Part shown: in pieces, positions 17,838 through 24,796 of the stretch
How the letters are laid out: the number at the start of each line of letters is the position of its first letter
Position numbering within the stretch: the first letter of the stretch is position 1
Assembly: GCA_035604135.1 (NCBI GenBank)
Contig: DATNJB010000048.1
Location: 12,265 to 76,264, forward strand
Direction of reading: 5' to 3'
From: Poindextera sp035604135
Lineage (GTDB): Bacteria; Pseudomonadota; Alphaproteobacteria; Caulobacterales; Caulobacteraceae
Length of the DNA stretch: 64,000 nucleotides
Program-made: the position numbers and the translations under genes
The notes under the pieces: generated by a model
Told to the model about the DNA's origin: nothing
Databases searched by the model: none
Seen by the model: the letters and a program-made list of their open reading frames with translations, nothing else

Positions 17838-18074
17838 TTCTTCGCTCCAGGCCAATGGGTCGGCTCAACGCGGACGAGTTGAACCCGCGCAAAGCACGCG
17901 GTCAATCGGCCAAAGACGCTCGGGGTCGGCGCCGTTCCCGACCGCGGGCTGTCGCTTCGTTGGACATATGCCTTGAACAGCCAGGCTGCCCGCGAAAAAC
18001 GCACCAGGCCCGCGTTTGGACGGCAACCTAAGCCGGATCCTATAGTCACCGCTGCTTAGAAATTGGAGGGAACG

Positions 18075-19085
18075 ATGGTGGACGTGTTGCCGACGCCGAT
18101 CGGACTGAAGCCCAAGGGCTAGCTCGATGCGCGGTTCCCGGTCGCCTACGAGCGCTCGGTTCCCGAGGCGATGCGGGTGATGACGCAATGGATGGCGGCG
18201 CTTGCCGATCGCGACCTCGCCGGCGTCGCGGCCCAGATGCATTTCCCGTTCGCCATCTTCGAGGGGACCGAGCCGCTGGTCGCCGAGAGCCGCGAGACGT
18301 TCCTCGCCGCGCCGCCCGCTTCGCTGAACGTCACCAGCCGTGGCGTGACCCAGGTGCAGGCGGGCTCGTACGATCTGCTCGACCGGCTCGAGCTTCTGAT
18401 CTTCTGCCCGGTCGCCGTCGGGCTCGCCCTGTCGTTCACCCGCTACACGGCGGGCGGCCACAAGCTCTGTCAGTGCGACGGCATTTATGCGGTCACCAAC
18501 AACGACGGGACGTGGGGCGTCGAGCTCGCTTCGACCATCTACACGCCGGCCGCGGAGATCGGGCAGATCTATGCCGACGCGATCGAAGCCAACCTTCGCC
18601 GCGGCCGCGACTGGATGCTGGGCTACTCATTGCGCGACCAGGCGATGCTCAACTCGACGCGGCGGCCCGGCAAGACCGCCAACATCACGATCTATGGACC
18701 CCGCGAGCGGGCGGGGAACGCCCGCGCCGGCAACCCGATGGCCGGCTACGTGAGCGAGGGGATCAAGAGCCGGCTCCGCGTCGCCGAGGTGACCGCGGAG
18801 GCCATCGCCCGCGCCGACGCCAACTTCGCCGAGTTCGCTGAGTGGGCCGGCGGCGGCGTCGGGGCGTGGGACTACACGATGAACCACCCGGACGCGCGGG
18901 TGCTGCACGCCAGCCCGAACAAGGCCCACACGCTCTCGGGCTACATCCGCTACACCAAGGACCACACCGAGATCTCGGAGACCCGCGGGCTGGGGGTCAG
19001 CGTTTATCGCAACAACACCTGGGCGCCAGCCGGCGGCCTGGGCAACGTCATGCTGCACCACGACCGCTCGAACTCGGTCGGATAG
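18075..19085 (+). pseudogene. Gene interrupted by an in-frame amber codon (unknown, NTF2-like N-terminus)
   Basis: A good start (ATG 18075 after GGAGGG) opens a frame that reads 15 codons, meets TAG at 18120-18122, then continues in the same frame for 320 codons to a TAG at 19083-19085. The stretch between the amber and the first downstream ATG (18171) still reads like protein ('LDARFPVAYERSVPEAM'), so the simplest view is one ~336-aa gene with a nonsense change. The N-terminal third resembles an NTF2/SnoaL fold; the rest, with 'ASPNKAHTLSGYIRYTKD', is unfamiliar. Alternatives are a sequencing error, or translation from ATG 18171 (304 aa) lacking a clear ribosome-binding site. Confidence 0.6.
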
Positions 19086-19087
19086 AC

Positions 19088-19117
19088 GCGCCGCGCTGGG
19101 AAGAAGGGGCGCGGCGC
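19088..19117. terminator. GC-rich hairpin between convergent genes (possible bidirectional terminator)
   Basis: GCGCCGCGC (19088-19096) and GCGCGGCGC (19109-19117) are perfect inverted arms around a 12-nt purine-rich loop, beginning 2 nt after the stop of the amber-interrupted gene and 41 bp before the end of arsN1. There is no T-tract on either side, so intrinsic termination is uncertain. Confidence 0.35.
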
Positions 19118-19158
19118 CTGACGCGCCTGCCCGACTTCCTCGCCCCATCGGCGCGCCC

Positions 19159-19659
19159 CTAGTCAATGTTCTCGGGGATCAGGAGCTCCACGATCACGCA
19201 GTCCTTCCAGACGCCCTCGAGCTTGCCGTGCTTCTCGTGCACGCCGATCTCCTTGAAGCCCATGCGGGCCATGAGGCTCAGGCTGGCTCGGTTCTCGGGG
19301 AAGACACGGGACATGAGCTTCCACAGCCCGTCGGCGCGGGACGCTTCGACCAGCGCCTGCATCGCGACCTGGCCCACGCCTCGCCCCCGATCAGGTCGGC
19401 GTACGTAGGCCGAGAACTCGCCGACCCCGCGGTAGCAGCAGCGATCCGAGTAGGGGTGCGCCACCGCGTAGCCGACCACCTCGCCGTCAGCGTCTGTCAC
19501 CGACACGAACGCGTGCGCCTCGTCAAACCAGGGCAGGATATTACTCACCGACCGGGGCTCGGTTTCGAAGGTGGCGATCCGGTCCTCGATGCCTTGGTTG
19601 TAGATCTCGGTGATGGCGGGGGCGTCCTCCCGCCGGGCCGCGCGCACGCTCAGGCTCAT
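19159..19659 (-). CDS. arsN1: GNAT N-acetyltransferase, ArsN1 type (arsinothricin/phosphinothricin resistance)
   Basis: A 166-aa GNAT acetyltransferase. The acetyl-CoA loop 'RPDRGRGVGQVAM' and the 'YNQGIEDRIATFETEPRS' N-terminal block are typical of the phosphinothricin/arsinothricin acetyltransferase branch. That branch acetylates the amino group of glutamate-mimic antibiotics, inactivating them. Position supports the ArsN1 reading: it is divergent from arsI-arsR-arsC-aqpS across a 67-bp region with a palindromic operator. It could be a generic MddA/Pat-type acetyltransferase; the arsenic link is from context. The stop is TAG, and 'PENRASLSLMARMGFKEIG' is the usual C-terminal strand-helix. 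Confidence 0.85.
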   Translation of the reverse strand: MSLSVRAARREDAPAITEIYNQGIEDRIATFETEPRSVSNILPWFDEAHAFVSVTDADGEVVGYAVAHPYSDRCCYRGVGEFSAYVRRPDRGRGVGQVAMQALVEASRADGLWKLMSRVFPENRASLSLMARMGFKEIGVHEKHGKLEGVWKDCVIVELLIPENID

Positions 19660-19661
19660 GC

Positions 19662-19689
19662 TTGACTCTTCTATATTTCCGGAAATACT
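19662..19689 (+). promoter_or_regulatory. Promoter and palindromic operator of the ars cassette
   Basis: TATTTCC|GGAAATA (19674-19687) is a perfect 14-bp palindrome in an AT-rich island between divergent arsN1 and arsI. TTGACT (19662-19667) is a good -35 element, and AATACT (19684-19689), 16 bp away, a possible -10. The palindrome fills the spacer, where a bound repressor would block polymerase. ArsR, encoded two genes down, is the natural ligand; it could control both directions. Confidence 0.6.
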
Positions 19690-19726
19690 GAAATAAAGTG
19701 TCGCACGAGCGCCTTAGGAGTCAATC

Positions 19727-20173
19727 ATGAAGCGCATGCACCTGCACGTGAGCGTGCCCGACCTCGCCAAGTCGATCGAATTCTACGCAACGCTGTTCGG
19801 CGCGCGACCCTCGGTCGTGAAGCCCGACTACGCCAAATGGATGCTTGACGATCCGAAGGTCAACTTCGCGATCTCGGAGCGCTGCGGCAAGACACCGGGC
19901 GTCGATCACGTTGGCATACAGGTCGAGAGCGCGGCCGAGCTGGGCGAGCTCGCCGGGCGCCTCAGGGCCGCCGGCGCCCAGACGTTCGACGAAACCGGCG
20001 CGGCTTGCTGCTATGCCCAGTCGGACAAGAGCTGGGCGAAGGACCCGGCGGGCGTCCGCTGGGAGACGTTCTTCACCTTCGGCGAACATACGGCCTACGG
20101 CGAGGATCCGGCCGCACAAGCCGCGGCGATGGCCGCCCCGGCGACCGGCGCCAAGGCGACATCCTCTTGCTGA
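19727..20173 (+). CDS. arsI: ArsI/CadI-type metalloenzyme (C-As lyase)
   Basis: A 148-aa vicinal-oxygen-chelate protein. The likely Fe(II) ligands are His5 or His7, His61 ('GVDHVGIQV') and Glu113 ('VRWETFF'). The adjacent Cys94-Cys95 pair in 'AACCYAQSDKSW' is the organoarsenical-binding pair known in ArsI. ArsI cleaves the carbon-arsenic bond of trivalent methyl- and aromatic arsenicals, releasing As(III). The tail is Ala-rich and ends in 'SSC', which may add a thiol. TTAGGAG precedes the ATG. It is first in the cassette and ends next to arsR. Some databases name this family CadI; the arsenic neighbours favour ArsI. Confidence 0.88.
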   Translation: MKRMHLHVSVPDLAKSIEFYATLFGARPSVVKPDYAKWMLDDPKVNFAISERCGKTPGVDHVGIQVESAAELGELAGRLRAAGAQTFDETGAACCYAQSDKSWAKDPAGVRWETFFTFGEHTAYGEDPAAQAAAMAAPATGAKATSSC

Positions 20174-20178
20174 CCCAG

Positions 20179-20526
20179 ATGCGAAGTCCTTCCGCCGTCG
20201 CCGCGCTTTCGGCGCTCGCTCACCCCGGTCGGCTAGAGGCTTTCCGCCTGCTGGTGAGGGCCGGGCCGGACGGCATGGCGGCAGGCGACATCGCCCGTGC
20301 AACCGGCAGCCTGCCGAACACGCTGTCGACGAACCTGGGCGTGCTCGCTGGAGCTGGCCTTGTCAGTTCGCGGCGCGAGGGCCGCTCCATCATCTACGCG
20401 GCCGGCTATGGCCGCATGAGCGAGCTGCTCGCCTTCCTGATGGAGGACTGCTGCGGTGGGAAGCCCGAAATCTGCGCGCCGCTCGCCGAGATCGCCGCCG
20501 CCTGCTGCGCCGCCGAACCTGCCTAA
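20179..20526 (+). CDS. arsR: ArsR-family metalloregulator
   Basis: A 115-aa winged-helix repressor: 'SALAHPGRLEAFRLLVRAGPDGMAAGDIA', recognition helix 'LPNTLSTNLGVLAGAGLVSSRREGRS' and wing 'IIYAAG'. The sensor cysteines are not in the classical helix 3 CVC position but near the C-terminus ('EDCCGG' and 'EIC', then 'ACC'), as in several ars repressors with C-terminal As(III) sites. ATG 20179 is chosen; a TTG at 20167 overlapping the arsI stop is also possible, and neither has a strong ribosome-binding site, suggesting coupling to arsI. The likely operator is at 19674-19687. Confidence 0.92.
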   Translation: MRSPSAVAALSALAHPGRLEAFRLLVRAGPDGMAAGDIARATGSLPNTLSTNLGVLAGAGLVSSRREGRSIIYAAGYGRMSELLAFLMEDCCGGKPEICAPLAEIAAACCAAEPA

Positions 20527-20536
20527 GGAGCCGCCG

Positions 20537-21058
20537 ATGCCGTGCGCCCGCAAGCCGCTCAACGTCCTCTTTCTCTGCACCGGCAACTCCGCGCGGTCGA
20601 TCCTCGCCGAGGCGATCGTCAACCGCGAGGGGAAGGGCGCGTTTCGGGGCTACTCGGCGGGCTCGTATCCGAAGGGCCAGGTCAATCCGCACACGCTCGT
20701 GCTTCTCACCAGGCTGGGCTACCCCGTGGACGGCTTGCGCTCCAAGTCGTGGGACGAGTTCGCGACCGAGGATGCGCCGAAGCTCGATTTCGTCTTCACC
20801 GTCTGCGACGACGCCGCAGGCGAGGTTTGTCCCACGTGGCCGGGTCATCCGATGACCGCACATTGGGGCATTCCGGACCCTGCGGCCGTGACAGGATCGG
20901 AAGCGGAGGTCGGGCTGGCGTTCGCCGACGCCTACCGGGTGCTCCACAACCGCATCACGCTGTTCATGAACCTGCCGCTCGACTCGCTCGACCGAATGTC
21001 GCTGCAGCGGCGCGTCGACGAGATCGGCAAGCTCACCGCGACGGTGAGCCGAGCGTGA
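20537..21058 (+). CDS. arsC: Arsenate reductase, low-MW phosphatase type
   Basis: A 173-aa thioredoxin-type arsenate reductase with the phosphatase loop 'LCTGNSARS' (Cys14, Arg20) at the N-terminus and the 'FTVCDDAAGEVCPTWPG' segment. That segment supplies the additional Cys residues used to resolve the intermediate disulfide. 'HWGIPDPA' is the general-acid loop. The enzyme reduces As(V) to As(III) for export. The frame is open upstream, but ATG 20537 follows TAAGGAG, which also contains the arsR stop. Its last base pairs overlap the GTG of the aquaporin gene. Confidence 0.93.
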   Translation: MPCARKPLNVLFLCTGNSARSILAEAIVNREGKGAFRGYSAGSYPKGQVNPHTLVLLTRLGYPVDGLRSKSWDEFATEDAPKLDFVFTVCDDAAGEVCPTWPGHPMTAHWGIPDPAAVTGSEAEVGLAFADAYRVLHNRITLFMNLPLDSLDRMSLQRRVDEIGKLTATVSRA

Positions 21059-21774
21059 GCGCAAGCCACGACGCAAGCCTGGAGCCGCCGCGCGAGAGCT
21101 TTGGTCCGGCGAAGCGCTTGGCGTCCGAGGCGCTCGGAACGGCCTGGCTGCTTGCCACCGTCGTCGGCTCCGGCATCATGGCCGAGCGGCTTTCGGCAGG
21201 AAACACGGGCGTGGCGCTGCTCGCCAACGCGCTCGCCACCGGCGGGTCGCTCTATGTGCTCATCTCGATCTTCGGACCGCTGTCGGGCGCTCACTTCAAT
21301 CCCGCGGTGTCGCTGGCGTTTGCGCTCCGACGCGAGCTCTCCTGGCCGATGGCGGGAGCCTACGTCGTCGTGCAGCTGATCGGCGCGGTGCTCGGCGTGT
21401 ACGCGGCGCACGCGATGTTCGCCGAGCCGATCCTTCAGGTGTCGACCAAGCTTCGCGACGGGCCGGCGCAGGTGTTCTCCGAGTTCGTGGCGACCTTCGG
21501 CCTCATCCTCACGATCCTGGGCACGCTGCGCTTTCGCCCCGCAGCGACCCCCGCCGCCGTAAGCCTCTTCATCGTCGCCGCCTACTGGTTCACCGCCTCC
21601 ACCTCGTTCGCGAACCCGGCGGTGACCGTGGCGCGCGCGCTTAGCAACACCTTCGCGGGGGTCGCGCCGACGTCGGCGCCGCTGTTCATCGCCGGCCAGC
21701 TCGTGGGCGCGGTGGCGGGAGTGCTCGTCGGCAGGATGCTGTTCGCCGCCGCCAATCGGCCGTCGGCGCCATGA
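21055..21774 (+). CDS. aqpS: Aquaporin-family channel (AqpS-like, arsenite efflux)
   Basis: A 239-aa, six-helix channel with both pore half-helix motifs: 'HFNPAVS' and 'SFANPAVT'. The start is GTG at 21055, overlapping the arsC stop (GTGA). In Sinorhizobium, aqpS replaces an arsenite pump and lets As(III) leave down its gradient after ArsC action; the same layout (regulator, channel, reductase) occurs here, and no arsB or acr3 is in the window. The second NPA region has Phe before Ala-Asn-Pro, a variant typical of this subgroup. Gene symbol by context. Confidence 0.88.
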   Translation: MSASHDASLEPPRESFGPAKRLASEALGTAWLLATVVGSGIMAERLSAGNTGVALLANALATGGSLYVLISIFGPLSGAHFNPAVSLAFALRRELSWPMAGAYVVVQLIGAVLGVYAAHAMFAEPILQVSTKLRDGPAQVFSEFVATFGLILTILGTLRFRPAATPAAVSLFIVAAYWFTASTSFANPAVTVARALSNTFAGVAPTSAPLFIAGQLVGAVAGVLVGRMLFAAANRPSAP

Positions 21775-22328
21775 TGCTCGGCGGTCGCCCGATCGCCATC
21801 GGCGGCCTGCCACTGCCTTCGGACACGCCGCTCTTTCTCGGCCTGATTGCTATCCACGTCGCCGCGGGCCTCACCTGCGTCGTCGCCGGCGCGGTGGCGA
21901 TGTTGAGCCCGAAGGCGGCCGGCCGCCATCCGCGCGCGGGGACCATCTATGTCTCCTCGCTCGTCGTCGTGTTCGCCACGATGGCCATCGTCTCGGCCTT
22001 TCGCTGGGCCGACGACGCCAGGCTGGCGGTGCTCGGGGGGCTTTCGCTGGCCGCGGCGCTCTTCGGCCGCTCGGCGCGGCGGCGGATATGGCCGGGCTGG
22101 GCGCGGCTGCACATGAGCGGGATGGGCGCCTCCTACATCCTTTTGCTCACGGCCTTCTACGTCGACAACGGCCCGCACCTGCCGCTGTGGCGGCGGCTGC
22201 CGGACCTGGCCTTCTGGGTCTTGCCGAGCGCGATCGGTCTGCCCATCCTGGCCTGTGCGCTCGTGCGCCACCCGTTGGCGCGGCAGGGTTCTACTTCCCC
22301 TGGAACACCGGGTCGCGCTTCTCCATGA
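21771..22328 (+). CDS. DUF2306-like membrane protein at the end of the ars operon
   Basis: A 185-aa hydrophobic protein with about five helices and a 'SPKAAGRHPRAGTIYV' loop that matches the 'gxxHRxxGxxY' element of DUF2306-type proteins; 'ARLHMSGMGASYILLLTAFYVDNG' is a further family block with a His. It starts inside the aqpS stop (ATGA), so it is translated with the arsenic genes. Its last 38 bases overlap the convergent hydratase gene, and its C-terminal tail after residue 165 is low-complexity. The role is unknown; His in membrane helices suggests haem or metal binding, which is inference. Confidence 0.7.
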   Translation: MMLGGRPIAIGGLPLPSDTPLFLGLIAIHVAAGLTCVVAGAVAMLSPKAAGRHPRAGTIYVSSLVVVFATMAIVSAFRWADDARLAVLGGLSLAAALFGRSARRRIWPGWARLHMSGMGASYILLLTAFYVDNGPHLPLWRRLPDLAFWVLPSAIGLPILACALVRHPLARQGSTSPGTPGRASP

Positions 22329-23085
22329 AGGCCTTGCGGCCCTCGGCGTAGTCGGCGCTCTCGAAGCAGGCGCCGACGGCCTTGGCCACCTCGTCAAGTT
22401 CCCGCCGTTCGGGGTCCTTCATCGCCTCGCGCACCGCCATCTTGGCCGCCTTGACCGTCAGCGGCGCGTTCCGCCCGATCATGGCGGCATAGTCGCGGAC
22501 CGCCGCCTCCAGCTCTGCGGCGGGGACCACCTTGTTGACCAGGCCGATGCGCAACGCCTCGGCGGCGTTGAGCTGGCGGGCGGTGAACAGGATCTCCTTG
22601 GCGAAGGACGGGCCGACCACGTCTGCCAGCGCCTTCAGGCCGTCATAGCCATAGCCCAGGCCGAGGCGCGCGGCGGGGATGGCGAAGCGGCTGTCGTCGG
22701 AGCAGACGCGCATGTCGCAGGTCAGCGCCACCGCCATGCCGCCACCGATGCAATAACCCTTGATCATGGCGATCGACGGTTTCGAAAGCCGCGTCATCGC
22801 GCGGTTCGCGGCTGCGCTCTGCGCCGAATAAACCTCGTTCGCCTCGCGGTTGGCGCGCACATCCTCGAACTGGCTGATGTCGGCGCCGGAGACGAAGGCC
22901 TTGTCGCCCGCGCCGGTGAACACGACCACCCGGACCTCCGGGTCGGCCTCGAAGGCTTCGAGCACGCCGGGGATCGCCTGCCACATGTCGGTGGAGACGG
23001 CGTTCCGCCGCTCGGGGTTGTTGAAGATCATCCAGCCGATCGCGCCGTCCTTGCGCCCGATCAGCCTCTCGGTCCCGAGGTCCAT
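22291..23085 (-). CDS. Enoyl-CoA hydratase/isomerase family protein
   Basis: A 264-aa crotonase. The oxyanion-hole loops are 'VVFTGAGDKAFVSGADISQF' and 'KPSIAMIKGYCIGGGMAVALTCDMRV', followed by 'IPAARLGLGYGYDGLKALADVVG' where a catalytic acid would sit. The usual Glu144 and Glu164 of hydratases cannot both be assigned, so an isomerase or other CoA reaction is possible. The ATG at 23085 has GGGAG upstream and is preferred over 23100. It overlaps the preceding convergent gene by 38 bp. No beta-oxidation partner is adjacent. Confidence 0.88.
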   Translation of the reverse strand: MDLGTERLIGRKDGAIGWMIFNNPERRNAVSTDMWQAIPGVLEAFEADPEVRVVVFTGAGDKAFVSGADISQFEDVRANREANEVYSAQSAAANRAMTRLSKPSIAMIKGYCIGGGMAVALTCDMRVCSDDSRFAIPAARLGLGYGYDGLKALADVVGPSFAKEILFTARQLNAAEALRIGLVNKVVPAAELEAAVRDYAAMIGRNAPLTVKAAKMAVREAMKDPERRELDEVAKAVGACFESADYAEGRKAFMEKRDPVFQGK

Positions 23086-23155
23086 CGCCTGCTCCCGCAT
23101 TTGGCGAGCGAGACTAGGGGAGCGGCGTTCACGGCGGAAGGCCGTTCTCCGCCGT

Positions 23156-23701
23156 CTACTGTTCGCCGATCAGCTTGCAGTTCACCGGGATGGTCTTGCC
23201 GGCCACGGCGGCGAGCGGCTGGTCCAGGATCACGTCGCAGTTCAGCGTGTTGTTCTCAGTCACATGATTGCCCGAGACGACCGACACTTCATACAAGGCC
23301 CCGCTCTTCATGCCGGCCGCCTTGGCTGGGTCGATCTGCGGGATGGCGAGCGTCGCCGTGCCGGCGCCGCTCAGGATGACGTCTTCCTCGGGCGCCAGGG
23401 GATACTGGCCCTGGTACTGGCCCTCGAGGGTCGGGTCGGTCGGGTCCCCGTAGAAGGTGGTCATAACGTCGACCTGCACCTGGCTATGGGCGATCTGCGC
23501 CGCCGCGGCCGGGCTCAGGGTGACGGCAACCTGGAAACTCGCCGGGGCCGCGGCCTGCGGCTGGGCGGCTGGCGCCGCGCTGCCCGGAGCGGCGGACGAT
23601 GCCGCCGCGCTCGACCTCGCGACGCCGGATGGATGGCAGCCTACGCCGCCGAGAAGCGCCGCGCCGGCAAACGCCAGCCGTACGATGTCTCGCCCACGCA
23701 T
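23156..23701 (-). CDS. Hypothetical Ala/Pro-rich lipoprotein
   Basis: A 181-aa protein with a basic start, hydrophobic stretch and 'GGVGC' lipobox-like site (Cys at about 22), then an Ala/Ser/Pro/Gln linker to residue 55. A compact domain follows with 'VAVTLSPAAAAQIA' and a closing 'ALYEVSVVSGNHVTEN' containing the only later cysteines ('NCDVIL', 'VNCKLIG'), which may pair. I do not recognise the fold. Probably a surface- or periplasm-facing lipid-anchored protein. Confidence 0.65.
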   Translation of the reverse strand: MRGRDIVRLAFAGAALLGGVGCHPSGVARSSAAASSAAPGSAAPAAQPQAAAPASFQVAVTLSPAAAAQIAHSQVQVDVMTTFYGDPTDPTLEGQYQGQYPLAPEEDVILSGAGTATLAIPQIDPAKAAGMKSGALYEVSVVSGNHVTENNTLNCDVILDQPLAAVAGKTIPVNCKLIGEQ

Positions 23702-23771
23702 ATTGCCCCCCGTTTCGACCGCCCGCAGACACTAGGCCCGCAGCTTCGCTCTTGGCTACCGCCGGCGTGGA

Positions 23772-24761
23772 TCAGCCGGCCAGGTCGCAGCCGCTGCCGG
23801 CGAGGATCGCCGCGAGCGCCCGGTTGTCCGAGACCCTGACGAACTTGGCCTTGAGCGCCTCGAGCGACTTGGCGTGATACTTCTGCGGCGGCTGGGCGTA
23901 CGCGCCGCCAGGCAGCGCGACGCTGAACTCCGCCTCGCCGGCGGCCAGCGCGCGGGCGTTCGCCCTCGTCCATGGCAGGAAGTAGCGGCCGATGTAGCTG
24001 AGCAGCGGCTCGAGCGTCGCCGAAAGGCTCGCCCAGGTCTCGAAGTCGCCGTCGTTGCGCGGCTCGAGCATGCGATGGCACCAGTCGAGAACCGCCGGAC
24101 CGCGCGCCCGAATGGCTGCGCCGCAGGTCGGATCGATCGACGCCTCGTACAGCTGATGCGAGAGCCCGAAGTCGCCGAAGCTCGGTCGGGCCCCGAACAG
24201 GTACCGGCGGCCCTTGAGGTGCGGCTCGAGGATGTCGAGCAGCTCGAAATAGTAGGCGGTGATCAAGGGTGCGTTGGCGTCGCTCGAGCCGACGAACGCG
24301 CCGCGCCCGGTCATCCGCGCCTTGATCACGGCCGCGCGCGCCTCGACCTCCGCCTTCTCGCCAAACGGCAGGCTGAGCCGCGCCAGCACCAGCGACGCCG
24401 CATCCTGGTCGACCGGGTCGTACCAGCGGTGGTTGAACATCAGCTTGTTGCCCCACTCATCGCCGAACTCCTCGATCAGGGCTGAAAGAAACGCGAGCGC
24501 CGGGTCGTCGGGGTGGATGGACGGGCTTGGCGCGCGAGCCTCCACGGCCTCGATGATGGGGGTGGAGTCCTGGATGCCCTGGTCCTCCGGGGTCACGACG
24601 AGTGGGATGATTGGCAAACGCGCATAGCGCCGGTACGCCTCGTCGTTCTCGGCGCGGCGCGCAATCCACTCGTGCGGCAGACCCTTGTAGCGAAAGTAGG
24701 ATCGAACCTTCACCGAGTACGGCGACATCTCCGAGCCGAAGATGCGGTAGGCGTTGTCCAT
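23772..24761 (-). CDS. Glutathione S-transferase-like protein, long form
   Basis: A 329-aa protein with a GST N-terminal domain: 'GSEMSPYSVKVRSYFRYKGLPHEWI', then 'PLVVTPEDQGIQDSTPIIEAVEA', the usual Ser-Thr-containing glutathione loop. The helical C-terminal part is about 100 residues longer than a standard GST. It contains 'YLFGARPSFGDFGLSHQLY', the N-capping box region of GST-C, and 'CHRMLEP'. Similar long proteins are annotated as GST family without known substrate. The sulfatase gene lies 35 bp upstream on the same strand. Confidence 0.82.
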   Translation of the reverse strand: MDNAYRIFGSEMSPYSVKVRSYFRYKGLPHEWIARRAENDEAYRRYARLPIIPLVVTPEDQGIQDSTPIIEAVEARAPSPSIHPDDPALAFLSALIEEFGDEWGNKLMFNHRWYDPVDQDAASLVLARLSLPFGEKAEVEARAAVIKARMTGRGAFVGSSDANAPLITAYYFELLDILEPHLKGRRYLFGARPSFGDFGLSHQLYEASIDPTCGAAIRARGPAVLDWCHRMLEPRNDGDFETWASLSATLEPLLSYIGRYFLPWTRANARALAAGEAEFSVALPGGAYAQPPQKYHAKSLEALKAKFVRVSDNRALAAILAGSGCDLAG

Positions 24762-24796
24762 GTCTGCATCCTTCCCGCGCGCTTGCGGCGGCGATC

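Noticed and set aside
19088..19117. Hairpin as a certain intrinsic terminator
   Set aside because: The stem is strong but no T-tract follows on either strand; kept only as a low-confidence feature.
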